64,000 nucleotides of DNA, taken from positions 386,501-450,500 of the forward strand of contig NZ_LT629705.1 in the NCBI RefSeq assembly GCF_900103875.1, written 5' to 3'. This document shows, in pieces, positions 45,042 through 54,267 of the stretch. The notes beneath the pieces were generated by a model. The model was not told where the DNA came from, did not search any database, and worked only from the letters and a program-made list of their open reading frames with translations. The stretch comes from Pseudomonas arsenicoxydans. GTDB taxonomy: Bacteria > Pseudomonadota > Gammaproteobacteria > Pseudomonadales > Pseudomonadaceae. Both the position numbers and the translations under genes were made by a program. Every line of letters starts with the position of its first letter. The stretch's first letter is position 1.

Positions 45042-45528
45042 TTATCCACAGGCCGGTCCACAGTTTCCGGGGGCAAGTCGAAAAGCTGTAGGCCGCTATC
45101 CACAAGGCTTTGCGGGCAATTTGGAAATTTTTTTGCTTGACCCTGAACGGTCTGCTGTGTAGCCCCATGGCAATTTGCACGATCGGCGTTAAAACCGACG
45201 ATGGCGCCAAGCCAGTAACTACGGCCCTCAGCCGAGTCTTTCCAGAGTTTAACCACAGACTTATCCACAGGCTCGCGACTCTCTTTTCAAGCCTTTTAAG
45301 CCGCCAACAAAAAGGTTGACAAAGCCGAGTCAGACTCCAGTAAAAACGCCTGATCAAAAAACAACCATATCGCTACAAGCCACGGAATCAAAGGCTTTCA
45401 GACAGCTACTCCCACGTTATTCACAGCCAGCTCCACAGCAAACGGGGACAAGTCAAAACCGTGACAAAACAACTATTTGCAGCGGCTTTATGTCGCGCTT
45501 TGAGAGCTTGTGAATATTGTTTTCCACA
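45042..45528. promoter_or_regulatory. Cluster of DnaA-box-like sequences
   Basis: Two exact boxes TTATCCACA lie at 45042-45050 and 45261-45269, both extended as TTATCCACAGGC, and TTATTCACA at 45417-45425. One-mismatch copies are CTATCCACA (45096), TTAACCACA (45249) and TTTTCCACA (45520). Partial CCACAG copies follow the full boxes at distances of 13 bp (45055 and 45430). All face the same way. Whether DnaA binds here is unknown; dnaA, dnaN, rpmH and gidA are absent, so it is not the normal chromosomal origin. Confidence 0.5.
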
Positions 45529-45558
45529 ATTTCCCTTTACCCCTTTTCCAATTCCCGT

Positions 45559-45656
45559 GTAGGCGCTGTCGAGTGAAACGAGGCTGCGATCTTTTGATCT
45601 TTTTTTAAACGCAAAATCAAAAGATCGCAGCCTCGTTTCACTCGACAGCTCCTACA
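45559..45656. repeat. REP-like element, family A, inverted pair
   Basis: GTAGGCGCTGTCGAGTGAAA on the left and its inverse on the right, ending CTCGACAGCTCCTACA, around a short AT-rich loop. Confidence 0.9.
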
Positions 45657-45664
45657 AACGGGCA

Positions 45665-45703
45665 TAAAAAAACGCCCTGAGTTCGTCAGGGCGTTTTTGC
45701 GGC
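45665..45703 (-). terminator. Rho-independent terminator after livF
   Basis: AACGCCCTGA (45671-45680) pairs with TCAGGGCGTT (45686-45695), flanked by an A run and a T run, so it could act in both directions. It ends the liv operon just downstream of livF. Confidence 0.9.
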
Positions 45704-45710
45704 TTTACGG

Positions 45711-46423
<713 letters not shown>

Positions 46424-46427
<4 letters not shown>

Positions 46428-47299
46428 AACACCACTTCCTCTTCATCAGCGCCCAGGTAGGCCGCAATCACTTTCGGATCGTTACGAATCGCATCAGGCC
46501 CGCCCTCGGCGATGACGATGCCGTGGTCCAGCACCACGATGTGGTCGGAAATGCTCATTACCATGCCCATGTCGTGTTCGATCAGCACCACGGTCAGATC
46601 GTGTTCGTCGCGCAGCAGACGGATCATCGCGCTCAGCGCTTCGGTTTCCTGAGGGTTGAGACCGGCGGCCGGTTCGTCCAGGCAGATGATCTGCGGCCGG
46701 GTGCACATGGCCCGGGCGATTTCCAGGCGGCGTTGTTGACCGTAGGACAGTTCACCGGCCAGACGGTTGGCGCAATCCACCAGGTCGACCACTTCCAGCC
46801 AGTAGAAGGCATGGTCCAGCGCATCGCTTTCGGCCTTGCGATAGCCCTTGGTGTTGAGGATGCCGGCCAGCATGTTGCGGTTGACCCACATGTGTTGGGC
46901 CACCAGCAGGTTTTCCAGCACCGACATTTCCTTGAACAGGCGAATGTTCTGGAAGGTACGCGCCAGACCGGCGCGGTTGACCAGGTGGGTGCCGCCGAAC
47001 ATTTTGTAGAACAGGCGGGTGGCGAAGGATTTCGGCGAAACGAAATCGATCGGCTTGAACGACTCGCCCAGCAACTGGATGACGTTGGTCTGTTCTCCAC
47101 GCACATTGAGTTCGATCTTGCCGCCGGAGGCCTTGTAGAACCCCGTCAGGCAGTTGAACACCGTGGTCTTGCCGGCCCCGTTGGGGCCGATCAGGGCAAA
47201 GATCGAGTTGCGGTGGACTTTCAGGCTGACATCACTCAACGCCTTGATGCCGCCGAAGTGCATCATCAGCTTCTCGACCGAGAGTACGACTTCGCTCAT
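46424..47299 (-). CDS. livG: LIV-type amino acid ABC transporter ATPase (LivG-like)
   Basis: The product has 291 residues. Walker A is GPNGAGKTTVFN, the long insert between Walker A and signature (about residues 55-130) is normal for LivG, the signature appears as LSYGQQRRLEIARAM, Walker B is IICLDEPAAGLNPQE and the switch is VLIEHDMGMVMSISD. The C-terminal tail (DPKVIAAYLGADEEEV) is the family tail. It overlaps its neighbours by 4 bp on both sides, which implies translational coupling. Confidence 0.93.
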
Positions 47300-48579
47300 G
47301 GCGCTACTCCTTTACGCGGGGTCACACCGGTACGGCTGATCCGAATCAGGCCGCGCGGTCGCCAGATCATCATCAACACCATCAGGACACCGAACAGCAA
47401 CACGCGATATTCCGCGAAGCCACGCAGCAGTTCCGGGGCGACGGTCAGCACGAATGCCGCAATCACCACGCCAATGGTCGAACCCATGCCGCCGAGTACC
47501 ACGATGGCGAGGATCAGGGCGGATTCGAAGAAGGTGAACGAGGTCGGGTTGACGAAGCCTTGATAGGTGGCGAAGAACACACCAGCCAGACCCGCGGTCG
47601 ATGCACCAATGGTGAACGCCGAGAGCTTGACCAGTACGTGGTTCAGTCCCATGGAGCGGCAGGCGATTTCATCTTCGCGCAAGGCTTCCCAGGCGCGGCC
47701 GACCGGCATGCGGGTCAAGCGATGCTTGATGTACAGCACGGCCAGCACGACCAGGAACAACACCGTATAGATGAAGTAATACTTCACGTCAGGGTTGTAG
47801 GCGATACCGAAGAACTCATGAAACGGTATGCCACCATCCTTCGCCCGTTTGCCGAACTCAAGGCCGAAGAATGTCGGCAGCGGTGCCGGCATGCCGTTCG
47901 GACCGCCGGTCAGGGACAGCCAGTTGTTGAGGATCAGCCGGATGATTTCACCGAAGCCCAGGGTCACGATCGCCAGGTAGTCACCGTGCAGTCGCAGCAC
48001 CGGGAAGCCGAGGATGCAGCCAGCCAGCCCCGCCGTGATCGCCGCCAGTGGCAGCACCGTCCAGAATCCCAGGCCCAGGTATTGATAACCGAGCGCCAGA
48101 CCGTAGGCACCGATGGCATAGAACGCCACGTAACCGAGGTCGAGCAGACCGGCCAGGCCGACCACGATGTTCAGCCCCAGGCCGAGCAATACGTAGATCA
48201 ACCCGAGGATAACCACGCCCAGCAGGTAGGAGTTGGAGAAAAACGGGAACACCACGGCGATCACAATCACCAGTGGCACGATCCAGCGCAAACGGGATTT
48301 GTAATCAGGTGGCAGTACATGAACCCCGGAGCCGGTGGTTTCAAAGCCTTCAAGGATTCTCAGGCCCTTGGGCGTTTGCAGGAACAGGCTCAGGGCAAAG
48401 CGGCCCGCCATGACGATGGCGACAATCCACGCCACACGCTTGGGTTCCAGGTTGAAGCCGTAGCCATCGAGGACCACGCCGACAATCGGACCGAACACAA
48501 TGAGCGCTACAAGGCCGGCAAGAATCGCGTCAACCAGGCTTCTTTTGATATCAATGGTTTTTTTAGTGGTTGAAGACAT
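47296..48579 (-). CDS. livM: LIV-type amino acid ABC transporter permease (LivM-like)
   Basis: The product has 427 residues, longer than E. coli UrtC-like permeases because of an N-terminal helix pair (AILAGLVALIVFGPIVGVVL and onward). The family segments GLNIVVGLAGLLDLGYVAFY and GRAWEALREDEIACRSMGLN (coupling loop) are present, with about ten membrane helices. It is separated from livH by 3 bp. With LivH it forms the channel in the inner membrane. Confidence 0.93.
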   Translation of the reverse strand: MSSTTKKTIDIKRSLVDAILAGLVALIVFGPIVGVVLDGYGFNLEPKRVAWIVAIVMAGRFALSLFLQTPKGLRILEGFETTGSGVHVLPPDYKSRLRWIVPLVIVIAVVFPFFSNSYLLGVVILGLIYVLLGLGLNIVVGLAGLLDLGYVAFYAIGAYGLALGYQYLGLGFWTVLPLAAITAGLAGCILGFPVLRLHGDYLAIVTLGFGEIIRLILNNWLSLTGGPNGMPAPLPTFFGLEFGKRAKDGGIPFHEFFGIAYNPDVKYYFIYTVLFLVVLAVLYIKHRLTRMPVGRAWEALREDEIACRSMGLNHVLVKLSAFTIGASTAGLAGVFFATYQGFVNPTSFTFFESALILAIVVLGGMGSTIGVVIAAFVLTVAPELLRGFAEYRVLLFGVLMVLMMIWRPRGLIRISRTGVTPRKGVAP

Positions 48580-48582
48580 CGC

Positions 48583-49497
48583 TTACACCTTCGACACAAG
48601 AGGACGGCCGAGCAGGCCTTGAGGCCGAAAGACCAGAACGAGAACGAGCAGCGAGAAGCTGAACACGTCTTTGTAGTCCGAGTTCACCAGGCCCGAGAAC
48701 AGCGACTCGGAAATCCCGAGGATGATCCCGCCGAGCATCGCGCCAGGCAGCGAGCCGATTCCGCCGAGTACCGCAGCCGTAAACGCCTTGATCCCGATGA
48801 CGAAGCCTGCGTAGAAGTCGAACGTGCCGTAGTTCATGGTGATCAGTACGCCGGCCAGGGCCGCCATCGCTGCACCGATGATGAACACGTAGGAAATCAC
48901 GCGATCGGTGTTGATCCCCAGGATCGAGGCCATCTTGCGGTCTTGTTGGGTCGCGCGGCACATGCGGCCGAGCTTGGTGTACTTGATGACATAGGTCAGC
49001 AGGCCCATACCGACGAACGCGGCGACCAGAATGAAGATCTTGGTGTAGGTGAGCTGGACGAAGCCGGTCCCGACTTCAACTCGCCATGCACCGGTCAACA
49101 GTGTTGGCACGCCTTGTTGGCGGGCGCCCTGGGCGATCTGTGCATAGTTTTGCAGGATCAGGGATATACCGATGGCGCTGATCAGCGGTGCCAGTCGTGT
49201 GGAGTTACGTAGCGGTTTATAGGCGACACGCTCGATGACCCAGCCATACACCGCCGTGACGACGATGGTGAAGACCAGTGTGCCGAGCATCAGCAGAGGG
49301 AAGGATTCAATACCGAAGTATGCCAGCAGAGCCAGACTGATCGCCGCGAGGTACGCAGAAATCATGTAAACCTCGCCATGGGCGAAGTTGATCATGCCGA
49401 TGATGCCATAGACCATTGTGTAGCCGATGGCGATCAGGCCATAGACCGACCCGAGGGTCAGGCCGTTGACCAGTTGCTGCAGGAAAATACCATCCAT
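48583..49497 (-). CDS. livH: LIV-type amino acid ABC transporter permease (LivH-like)
   Basis: The product has 304 residues and about eight membrane helices. It begins MDGIFLQQLVNGLTLGSVYG and has IGYTMVYGIIGMINFAHGEV and RATQQDRKMASILGINTDRV (coupling loop), all strongly conserved in LivH. The order in the transcript is livK, livH, livM, livG, livF. A 167-bp gap with a strong hairpin separates it from livK. Confidence 0.94.
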   Translation of the reverse strand: MDGIFLQQLVNGLTLGSVYGLIAIGYTMVYGIIGMINFAHGEVYMISAYLAAISLALLAYFGIESFPLLMLGTLVFTIVVTAVYGWVIERVAYKPLRNSTRLAPLISAIGISLILQNYAQIAQGARQQGVPTLLTGAWRVEVGTGFVQLTYTKIFILVAAFVGMGLLTYVIKYTKLGRMCRATQQDRKMASILGINTDRVISYVFIIGAAMAALAGVLITMNYGTFDFYAGFVIGIKAFTAAVLGGIGSLPGAMLGGIILGISESLFSGLVNSDYKDVFSFSLLVLVLVFRPQGLLGRPLVSKV

Positions 49498-49626
49498 AAC
49501 GCAATCTCACGCATTTGAGAGACTGCACAGAAGCGGGTTGCAACGGACCGGGGTTCAGCCGCCGAAGCAACACGATTGTGTGCAGCTCTACGAGAAAAGA
49601 CAGGTACTGCACGGACATGTTCTTTG

Positions 49627-49657
49627 ATTGCCCGGCGCACCAGGCGCCGGGCAATCA
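49627..49657 (-). other. Intercistronic hairpin between livK and livH
   Basis: GATTGCCCGGCGC (49627-49639) pairs perfectly with GCGCCGGGCAATC (49645-49657) around 5 bases, shortly after the livK stop. No U tract follows in the minus-strand RNA, so it probably stabilises the livK message or partly stops transcription, giving more binding protein than permease. Confidence 0.75.
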
Positions 49658-49664
49658 GCTCATA

Positions 49665-50798
49665 TCACTTCTGTTTTTCCAGCTGGTGGTATTTGCCGTC
49701 CTTGTCCCACTGGTAAACCACGTAGTCGGAGACTTTCAGGTCGCCCTTGCTGTCCCAGGTCTTCTCGCCCATCACGGTTTTGACCGGGTGTGCTTTCAGC
49801 CATTTGGCAGCGTCTTCACCCTTGTTGGATTTGGCACCATTGAAAGCTGCAGCGAGGGTCTGGACCGAAGCGTAGGCATACAGGGTGTAGCCTTCAGGCT
49901 CGGTGCCTTTTTTGCGGAACTCGTCCACCACTGTCTTGCTGTCTGGCAGCAGGCGAGGGTCGGCGCCGAAGGTCATCAGTACGCCGTCGACGTATTGCGG
50001 GCCGCCAGCAGTGGTCACCAGTTCATCGGTCACGATGCCGTCGTCGGACATGAATTTCACGTCCTTGAGGCCTTCGGTACGCAGCTGTTTAACCAGTGGA
50101 CCGGCTTCTGGGTGCAAGCCGCCGAAGTAGACCACGTCGGCACCGGCCGCACGGATCTTGGTGACCACGGCGCTGAAGTCTTTCTCGCCACGGGTCAGGC
50201 CTTCATACAGCACCGGCGTCACGCCGCGCTTGACCAGTTGAGCCTTGGTGGCGTCTGCCAGGCCTTGGCCGTAGGTGTCCTTGTCGTGCAGTACGGCAAC
50301 TTTCTTGCCCTTGAGCACGTCGACGATGTAGTCGCCGGCGACGATGCCTTGCTGGTCGTCACGCCCGCACATACGGAACATGGCGCTCAGGCCGCGTTCG
50401 GTCACTTGTGGGTTGGTAGAGCCTGGGGTGATTGCGATGATGCCCGCTTCGTCGTAGATCTCGGAGGCCGGGATGGTCGACGAGGAGCAGAAGTGACCGA
50501 CCACGCCGGCGACTTTCTGGTTGGTCAGGTCCTTGGCGACCGTCACAGCCTGTTTCGGTTCGCAGGCGTCATCGCCCTTCACCAGTACGATTTTTTCCCC
50601 GTTGACGCCGCCCGCCGCGTTCACTGCGTCGGCTGCAGCCTGTGCACCCTTCATGTACTGCTCGCCAAATGCCGCGTTGGCACCTGTCATCGGACCCGCC
50701 ACACCGATTTTCACATCAGCCTGTGCAAACGCAGAAACACCCAAAGCAGTTGCCACTGCGAGGGCCAGAAAGCCTTTCTTGTAAAACGTCTGGGACAT
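49665..50798 (-). CDS. livK: LIV-type amino acid ABC transporter binding protein (LivK-like)
   Basis: The product has 377 residues. The ATG at 50798 (MSQTFYKKGFLALAVATALG) gives a signal peptide ending in AFAQA; the frame opens 5 codons earlier. The mature start DVKIGVAGPMTGANAAFGEQ and the Cys pair (GDDACEPKQAV, GHFCSSSTIPASEIY) are typical of LivK/BraC binding proteins, here closer to LivK than to BraC. It delivers a hydrophobic or neutral amino acid to LivHMGF. A possible sigma54 promoter lies about 200 bp upstream. Its neighbour amaA suggests a possible link with lysine-derived amino acids. Confidence 0.92.
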   Translation of the reverse strand: MSQTFYKKGFLALAVATALGVSAFAQADVKIGVAGPMTGANAAFGEQYMKGAQAAADAVNAAGGVNGEKIVLVKGDDACEPKQAVTVAKDLTNQKVAGVVGHFCSSSTIPASEIYDEAGIIAITPGSTNPQVTERGLSAMFRMCGRDDQQGIVAGDYIVDVLKGKKVAVLHDKDTYGQGLADATKAQLVKRGVTPVLYEGLTRGEKDFSAVVTKIRAAGADVVYFGGLHPEAGPLVKQLRTEGLKDVKFMSDDGIVTDELVTTAGGPQYVDGVLMTFGADPRLLPDSKTVVDEFRKKGTEPEGYTLYAYASVQTLAAAFNGAKSNKGEDAAKWLKAHPVKTVMGEKTWDSKGDLKVSDYVVYQWDKDGKYHQLEKQK

Positions 50799-51163
50799 GA
50801 GGTGGTGCTCCAAGGTTTTTTTTTAGTTGGCACTGCGACTTCACTGAATGCTCAGAGCAAGGGCCGTGCCATCGGTTTTTTATTCTGAGAAAAGTCGCTG
50901 CTTTATTGTTTTTTCGACTGTTTCGATCCCATTTTCATTGGGCGTGCAACCGTCTAAACCGCGGAAGGTGAAACCTTTTATTTTTAACGGCGCAACCCGC
51001 GCGCGCCATCATTGCAACCGCGGCGCCAAACGACGTGCAACCAGCCTGTAACAACGTGCGTCACCGAAGTGCACACTGCTGGTGCGGTACTGCTACAACC
51101 CGCACCTTTTACAGGCTAGTCGCTGCGCGAAAAAGCGCCGCTTCAAGCAACAAATTTCAACAA
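50799..51163. other. Gene-free stretch upstream of livK
   Basis: 365 bp with a T-rich part next to livK, a candidate sigma54 promoter (51012-51028, minus strand) and no repeat element. The end of amaA transcription must also lie here; only a weak hairpin (GCGC-GAAAAA-GCGC, near 51127) is seen. Confidence 0.5.
51012..51028 (-). promoter_or_regulatory. Sigma54-type promoter of livK (candidate)
   Basis: On the minus strand the sequence reads TGGCGCCGCGGTTGCAA, with GG and GC exactly 10 bp apart, close to TGGCAC-N5-TTGCW. Transcription would start near 51002, leaving a leader of about 200 nt before livK. No enhancer site was identified. Confidence 0.4.
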
Positions 51164-52447
51164 TCAAATAACGATCCGCAAGCACTGGCCTGCGTGATAC
51201 AGCGAAAACCCGGCCTCGTACAAACAGCTGCGCAACCCCACCCCCGCCAACGGCTGCATGGGAGCGAAGGGAATCGGTAGCGCCTGCGGATTTCCGTTAC
51301 ACAGATAGTCGGCAAATGCCTTGCCGACCACCGTCCCCGTCGTCACACCCCGGCCGTTATAGCCAGTGACTGCCACTAAACCGGGCGCCGGCTCGAACAA
51401 ACGCATCAAGTGGTCAGGGGTAAACGCAATGCAACCGGTCCACGTGCACTCCCACTCCACAGGTTTGAGGTACGGAAAGTAGTGCTGCTGAACCCGGTCG
51501 GCCCAGGCCTTGAGAAACCAGGTCGGTTTCTGATTGCCATTGCCCAGGCTACCCAGCAGCAATCGCCCGTCCTTATCGCGACGGATACTGCTGAGGACCT
51601 GCCGAGTGTCCCAGGAACCCTGGCCGCCGGGCAAAATCTGCTGTGCCGCCTCTTCGGTCAGCGGGACAGAGGCCACTTGGTAGTAATAACCGGGGAAGAA
51701 ATTACGTCGAAGTTCGGTCCAGTCGCCCTCGGTGTAGGCGTTGGAAGCGATGACCACTTGCTCGGCGAGCACCGAACCCTGAGCGGTTTGCACCGACCAG
51801 CGCTGGCCCTGACGTTCGAGCCGGGTGACCGCAGAATGATCGAACAGCTGACCGCCGAGACTGATGGCCGCTTTGGCCAGTCCAGTCGTATAGGCCATCG
51901 GGTTAATCGTGCCCGCACGCCGATCAAGCAGCGCCGCAGCAATCTTTTTGGTCCCCGTCGCTTGCTCACAGGCTTGCCCGGTCAGCAATTCGACCGGGGC
52001 GCCACGACGTTTCCATTGTTGTTCACGACTGCGCAGATCGGCTTCGCCACGGGCGTTATGCGCCATGTGCAGCGTGCCTTCACGGCGTAACTGGCAATCG
52101 ATGTTGTATTTGTCGACCAGGCTGAACACCAGGGAGGGCGCCGCCCCCAGCATGCGGTTGAGCTGACTGCCGACCGCTTCGCCGAAGCCGGCTTCGATCT
52201 CGTCCGGTGGAATCCACATGCCGGCGTTGACCAGCCCGACATTGCGCCCCGAACCGCCATGACCGGCGCGATGGGCTTCCAGCACACACACTGTCTTGCC
52301 TTGTTCCAGCAGATGCACCGCCGCCGACAGACCGGTGAAACCGGCGCCGATGACGCAGACATCGACTTTAACTTCGCCTTTGAGCGCCGCATTGTCAGGC
52401 CTTTGCGGCGTCAGTTTTTCCCACAGACACTCTTCGCGTAACGGCAT
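51164..52447 (-). CDS. amaA: L-pipecolate oxidase-type FAD-dependent oxidoreductase AmaA
   Basis: The product has 427 residues. The ATG at 52447 (MPLREECLWEKLTPQRPDNA) is chosen; the frame runs 12 codons further up without a ribosome binding site. The FAD-binding motif VCVIGAGFTGLSAAVHLLEQ lies near residues 32-51 and the conserved GHGGSGRNVGLVNAGMW follows. A C-terminal GYNGRGVTTGTVVGKAFADY is typical of DAO-type oxidases. In P. putida the neighbour pair amaA (PP_5257) and amaB oxidises L-pipecolate to aminoadipate in D-lysine breakdown. The same pair and regulator occur here. Confidence 0.85.
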   Translation of the reverse strand: MPLREECLWEKLTPQRPDNAALKGEVKVDVCVIGAGFTGLSAAVHLLEQGKTVCVLEAHRAGHGGSGRNVGLVNAGMWIPPDEIEAGFGEAVGSQLNRMLGAAPSLVFSLVDKYNIDCQLRREGTLHMAHNARGEADLRSREQQWKRRGAPVELLTGQACEQATGTKKIAAALLDRRAGTINPMAYTTGLAKAAISLGGQLFDHSAVTRLERQGQRWSVQTAQGSVLAEQVVIASNAYTEGDWTELRRNFFPGYYYQVASVPLTEEAAQQILPGGQGSWDTRQVLSSIRRDKDGRLLLGSLGNGNQKPTWFLKAWADRVQQHYFPYLKPVEWECTWTGCIAFTPDHLMRLFEPAPGLVAVTGYNGRGVTTGTVVGKAFADYLCNGNPQALPIPFAPMQPLAGVGLRSCLYEAGFSLYHAGQCLRIVI

Positions 52448-52488
52448 TGCCAGACTCCAACAGAAACCTAACCAACACACCATTCAAG

Positions 52489-52578
52489 TGTGGGAGCGAG
52501 CCTGCTCGCGATAGCGTCGGCACATTCAGCATCCATGTGACTGACAAACCGCTATCGCGAGCAAGCTCGCTCCCACAG
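52489..52578. repeat. REP family B inverted pair between amaB and amaA
   Basis: GTGGGAGCGAGCCTGCTCGCGATAG and its inverse GCTATCGCGAGCAAGCTCGCTCCCAC flank about 35 bp. It lies within the ama pair, so the two genes may not be evenly expressed. Confidence 0.85.
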
Positions 52579-52600
52579 GGATCACTGCTTCATTCGAGGT

Positions 52601-54091
52601 TTAGTCGAAGGTAATGCCCTGAGCCAACGGCAACTCCAGCGAGTAGTTCACGGTGTTGGTCTGGCGGCGCATGTAGCCGCGCCATGCATCGGAGCCCGAC
52701 TCACGACCACCGCCGGTTTCTTTCTCGCCACCAAATGCGCCACCGATTTCCGCGCCGCTCGGGCCGATGTTGACGTTGGCGATGCCGCAGTCGCTGCCGA
52801 CCGCCGACATGAACTGCTCGGCTTCACGCACGTCAGTGGTGAAGATGCACGAGGACAGGCCTTGCGGCACGGCGTTGTTCAGGCGCAGGGCTTCGTCGAA
52901 ATCCTTGTAGCCGATCACGTACAGAATCGGTGCGAACGTTTCGTGGCAGACCACGTCGCTCTGTTCCGGCATTTCAACGATGGCCGGCGCGACGTAGTAA
53001 GCGTTCGGGAATTTATCTTCCAGTTGGCGTTTGCCGCCGAACACCCGGCCGCCTTCGCTCAAGGCCTGTTCCAGCGCGTCCTGCATGTTTTCGAAACTGT
53101 TTTTGTCGATCAGTGGGCCGATCAGATTGCCTTCCAGCGGATGGCCGATGCGTACTTTGGAGTACGCGGCTTTCAGGCGGGTGACGATTTCTTCCTTCAC
53201 CGATTCGTGAGCGATCAGGCGACGCAGCGTGGTGCAGCGTTGACCGGCGGTGCCGACGGCGCTGAACAGAATGGCACGAACGGCCATGTCCAGATCCGCG
53301 CTTGGGCCGAGGATCATTGCGTTGTTGCCACCCAGCTCGAGGATGCTGCGGGCGAAACGTGCGGCGATTTTCGGCGCCACTTCACGGCCCATGCGGGTGC
53401 TGCCGGTGGCGCTGATCAACGCGACACGCGGATCATCGACCAAGGCTTCGCCGGCATCGCGACCACCAATGACCACTTGGCTCAAGTGTGGCGGAGCGTC
53501 GCTGAAATTCTTCAGTACGCGGTCGAACAATGCCTGGCAGGCCAGCGCGGTCAGCGGAGTTTTCTCGGACGGTTTCCAGATCACCGGGTTGCCGCACACC
53601 AGCGCCAGCGTGGTGTTCCAGGCCCAGACGGCGACCGGGAAGTTGAAGGCGCTGATCACACCGACGACGCCCAGCGGGTGCCAGGTTTCGCGCATGTGGT
53701 GGCCAGGACGCTCGGAGGCGATGGTCAAACCGTACAACTGACGGGACAGACCGACTGCGAAGTCGCAGATGTCGATCATTTCCTGAACTTCGCCCAGGCC
53801 TTCCTGAGTGATCTTGCCGGCTTCCCAGGACACTAGCTCGCCGAGGTCGGCCTTGTATTCACGCAGGATATCGCCCAGTTGACGCACCAGTTCGCCACGG
53901 CGCGGGGCCGGGACCTTGCGCCACAATTCGAACGCATGATCTGCACGACTGATGTGCTGCTCCACTTCGGCAGCGCCTTCCCAGTTCACGGCGGCGATCT
54001 GGCTGCCATCGATCGGCGAATGCACCGGCACTTTGCCGTTCTGGTACAGGGCCGGGTTCACACCAAGACGATCAAGCAATGCGGCAACCAT
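52601..54091 (-). CDS. amaB: Aminoadipate semialdehyde / piperideine-6-carboxylate dehydrogenase AmaB
   Basis: The product has 496 residues, an ALDH7-type dehydrogenase. The catalytic Cys is in SAVGTAGQRCTTLRRL (near residue 287), the general-base Glu in ARSILELGGNNAMI, and the cofactor region includes ISATGSTRMGREVAP. The ALDH7-typical FNFPVAVWAWNTTLALVCGN is present. It oxidises piperideine-6-carboxylate, the product of AmaA, to L-2-aminoadipate. It is upstream of amaA on the same strand and divergent from a LysR gene. Confidence 0.9.
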   Translation of the reverse strand: MVAALLDRLGVNPALYQNGKVPVHSPIDGSQIAAVNWEGAAEVEQHISRADHAFELWRKVPAPRRGELVRQLGDILREYKADLGELVSWEAGKITQEGLGEVQEMIDICDFAVGLSRQLYGLTIASERPGHHMRETWHPLGVVGVISAFNFPVAVWAWNTTLALVCGNPVIWKPSEKTPLTALACQALFDRVLKNFSDAPPHLSQVVIGGRDAGEALVDDPRVALISATGSTRMGREVAPKIAARFARSILELGGNNAMILGPSADLDMAVRAILFSAVGTAGQRCTTLRRLIAHESVKEEIVTRLKAAYSKVRIGHPLEGNLIGPLIDKNSFENMQDALEQALSEGGRVFGGKRQLEDKFPNAYYVAPAIVEMPEQSDVVCHETFAPILYVIGYKDFDEALRLNNAVPQGLSSCIFTTDVREAEQFMSAVGSDCGIANVNIGPSGAEIGGAFGGEKETGGGRESGSDAWRGYMRRQTNTVNYSLELPLAQGITFD

Positions 54092-54267
54092 GGGTCACTC
54101 CTCAAGCAAAAAACAGAAAACGTGCAGCCGTAATTTCACGACTGATCAGACTTGTAGTTTTAGCTCGCCCGAGGTTACCCAACAAACGACCTTTAAGAGA
54201 GATATCATTCCGTTTATTCATGCTTTGAATTTGCTGGTAGTAAAAGAAACAAGAAAAAGGACCGTCC

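Larger units (their letters stand above)
44880..45710. other. 831-bp gene-free stretch with DnaA-box-like cluster
   Basis: Contains a cluster of TTATCCACA-like 9-mers (45042-45528), a family A REP pair (45559-45656) and a terminator (45665-45703). The short frames here (for example 45316-45513) have no ribosome binding site or codon bias. Confidence 0.7.

Noticed and set aside
45316..45513. 65-residue frame (MTKPSQTPVKTPDQ...)
   Set aside because: No ribosome binding site, low complexity, and it lies within the box cluster.
45042..45528. Chromosomal origin oriC
   Set aside because: No dnaA, dnaN, rpmH or gidA genes are near and no clear AT-rich unwinding element is seen; kept only as a DnaA-box cluster.
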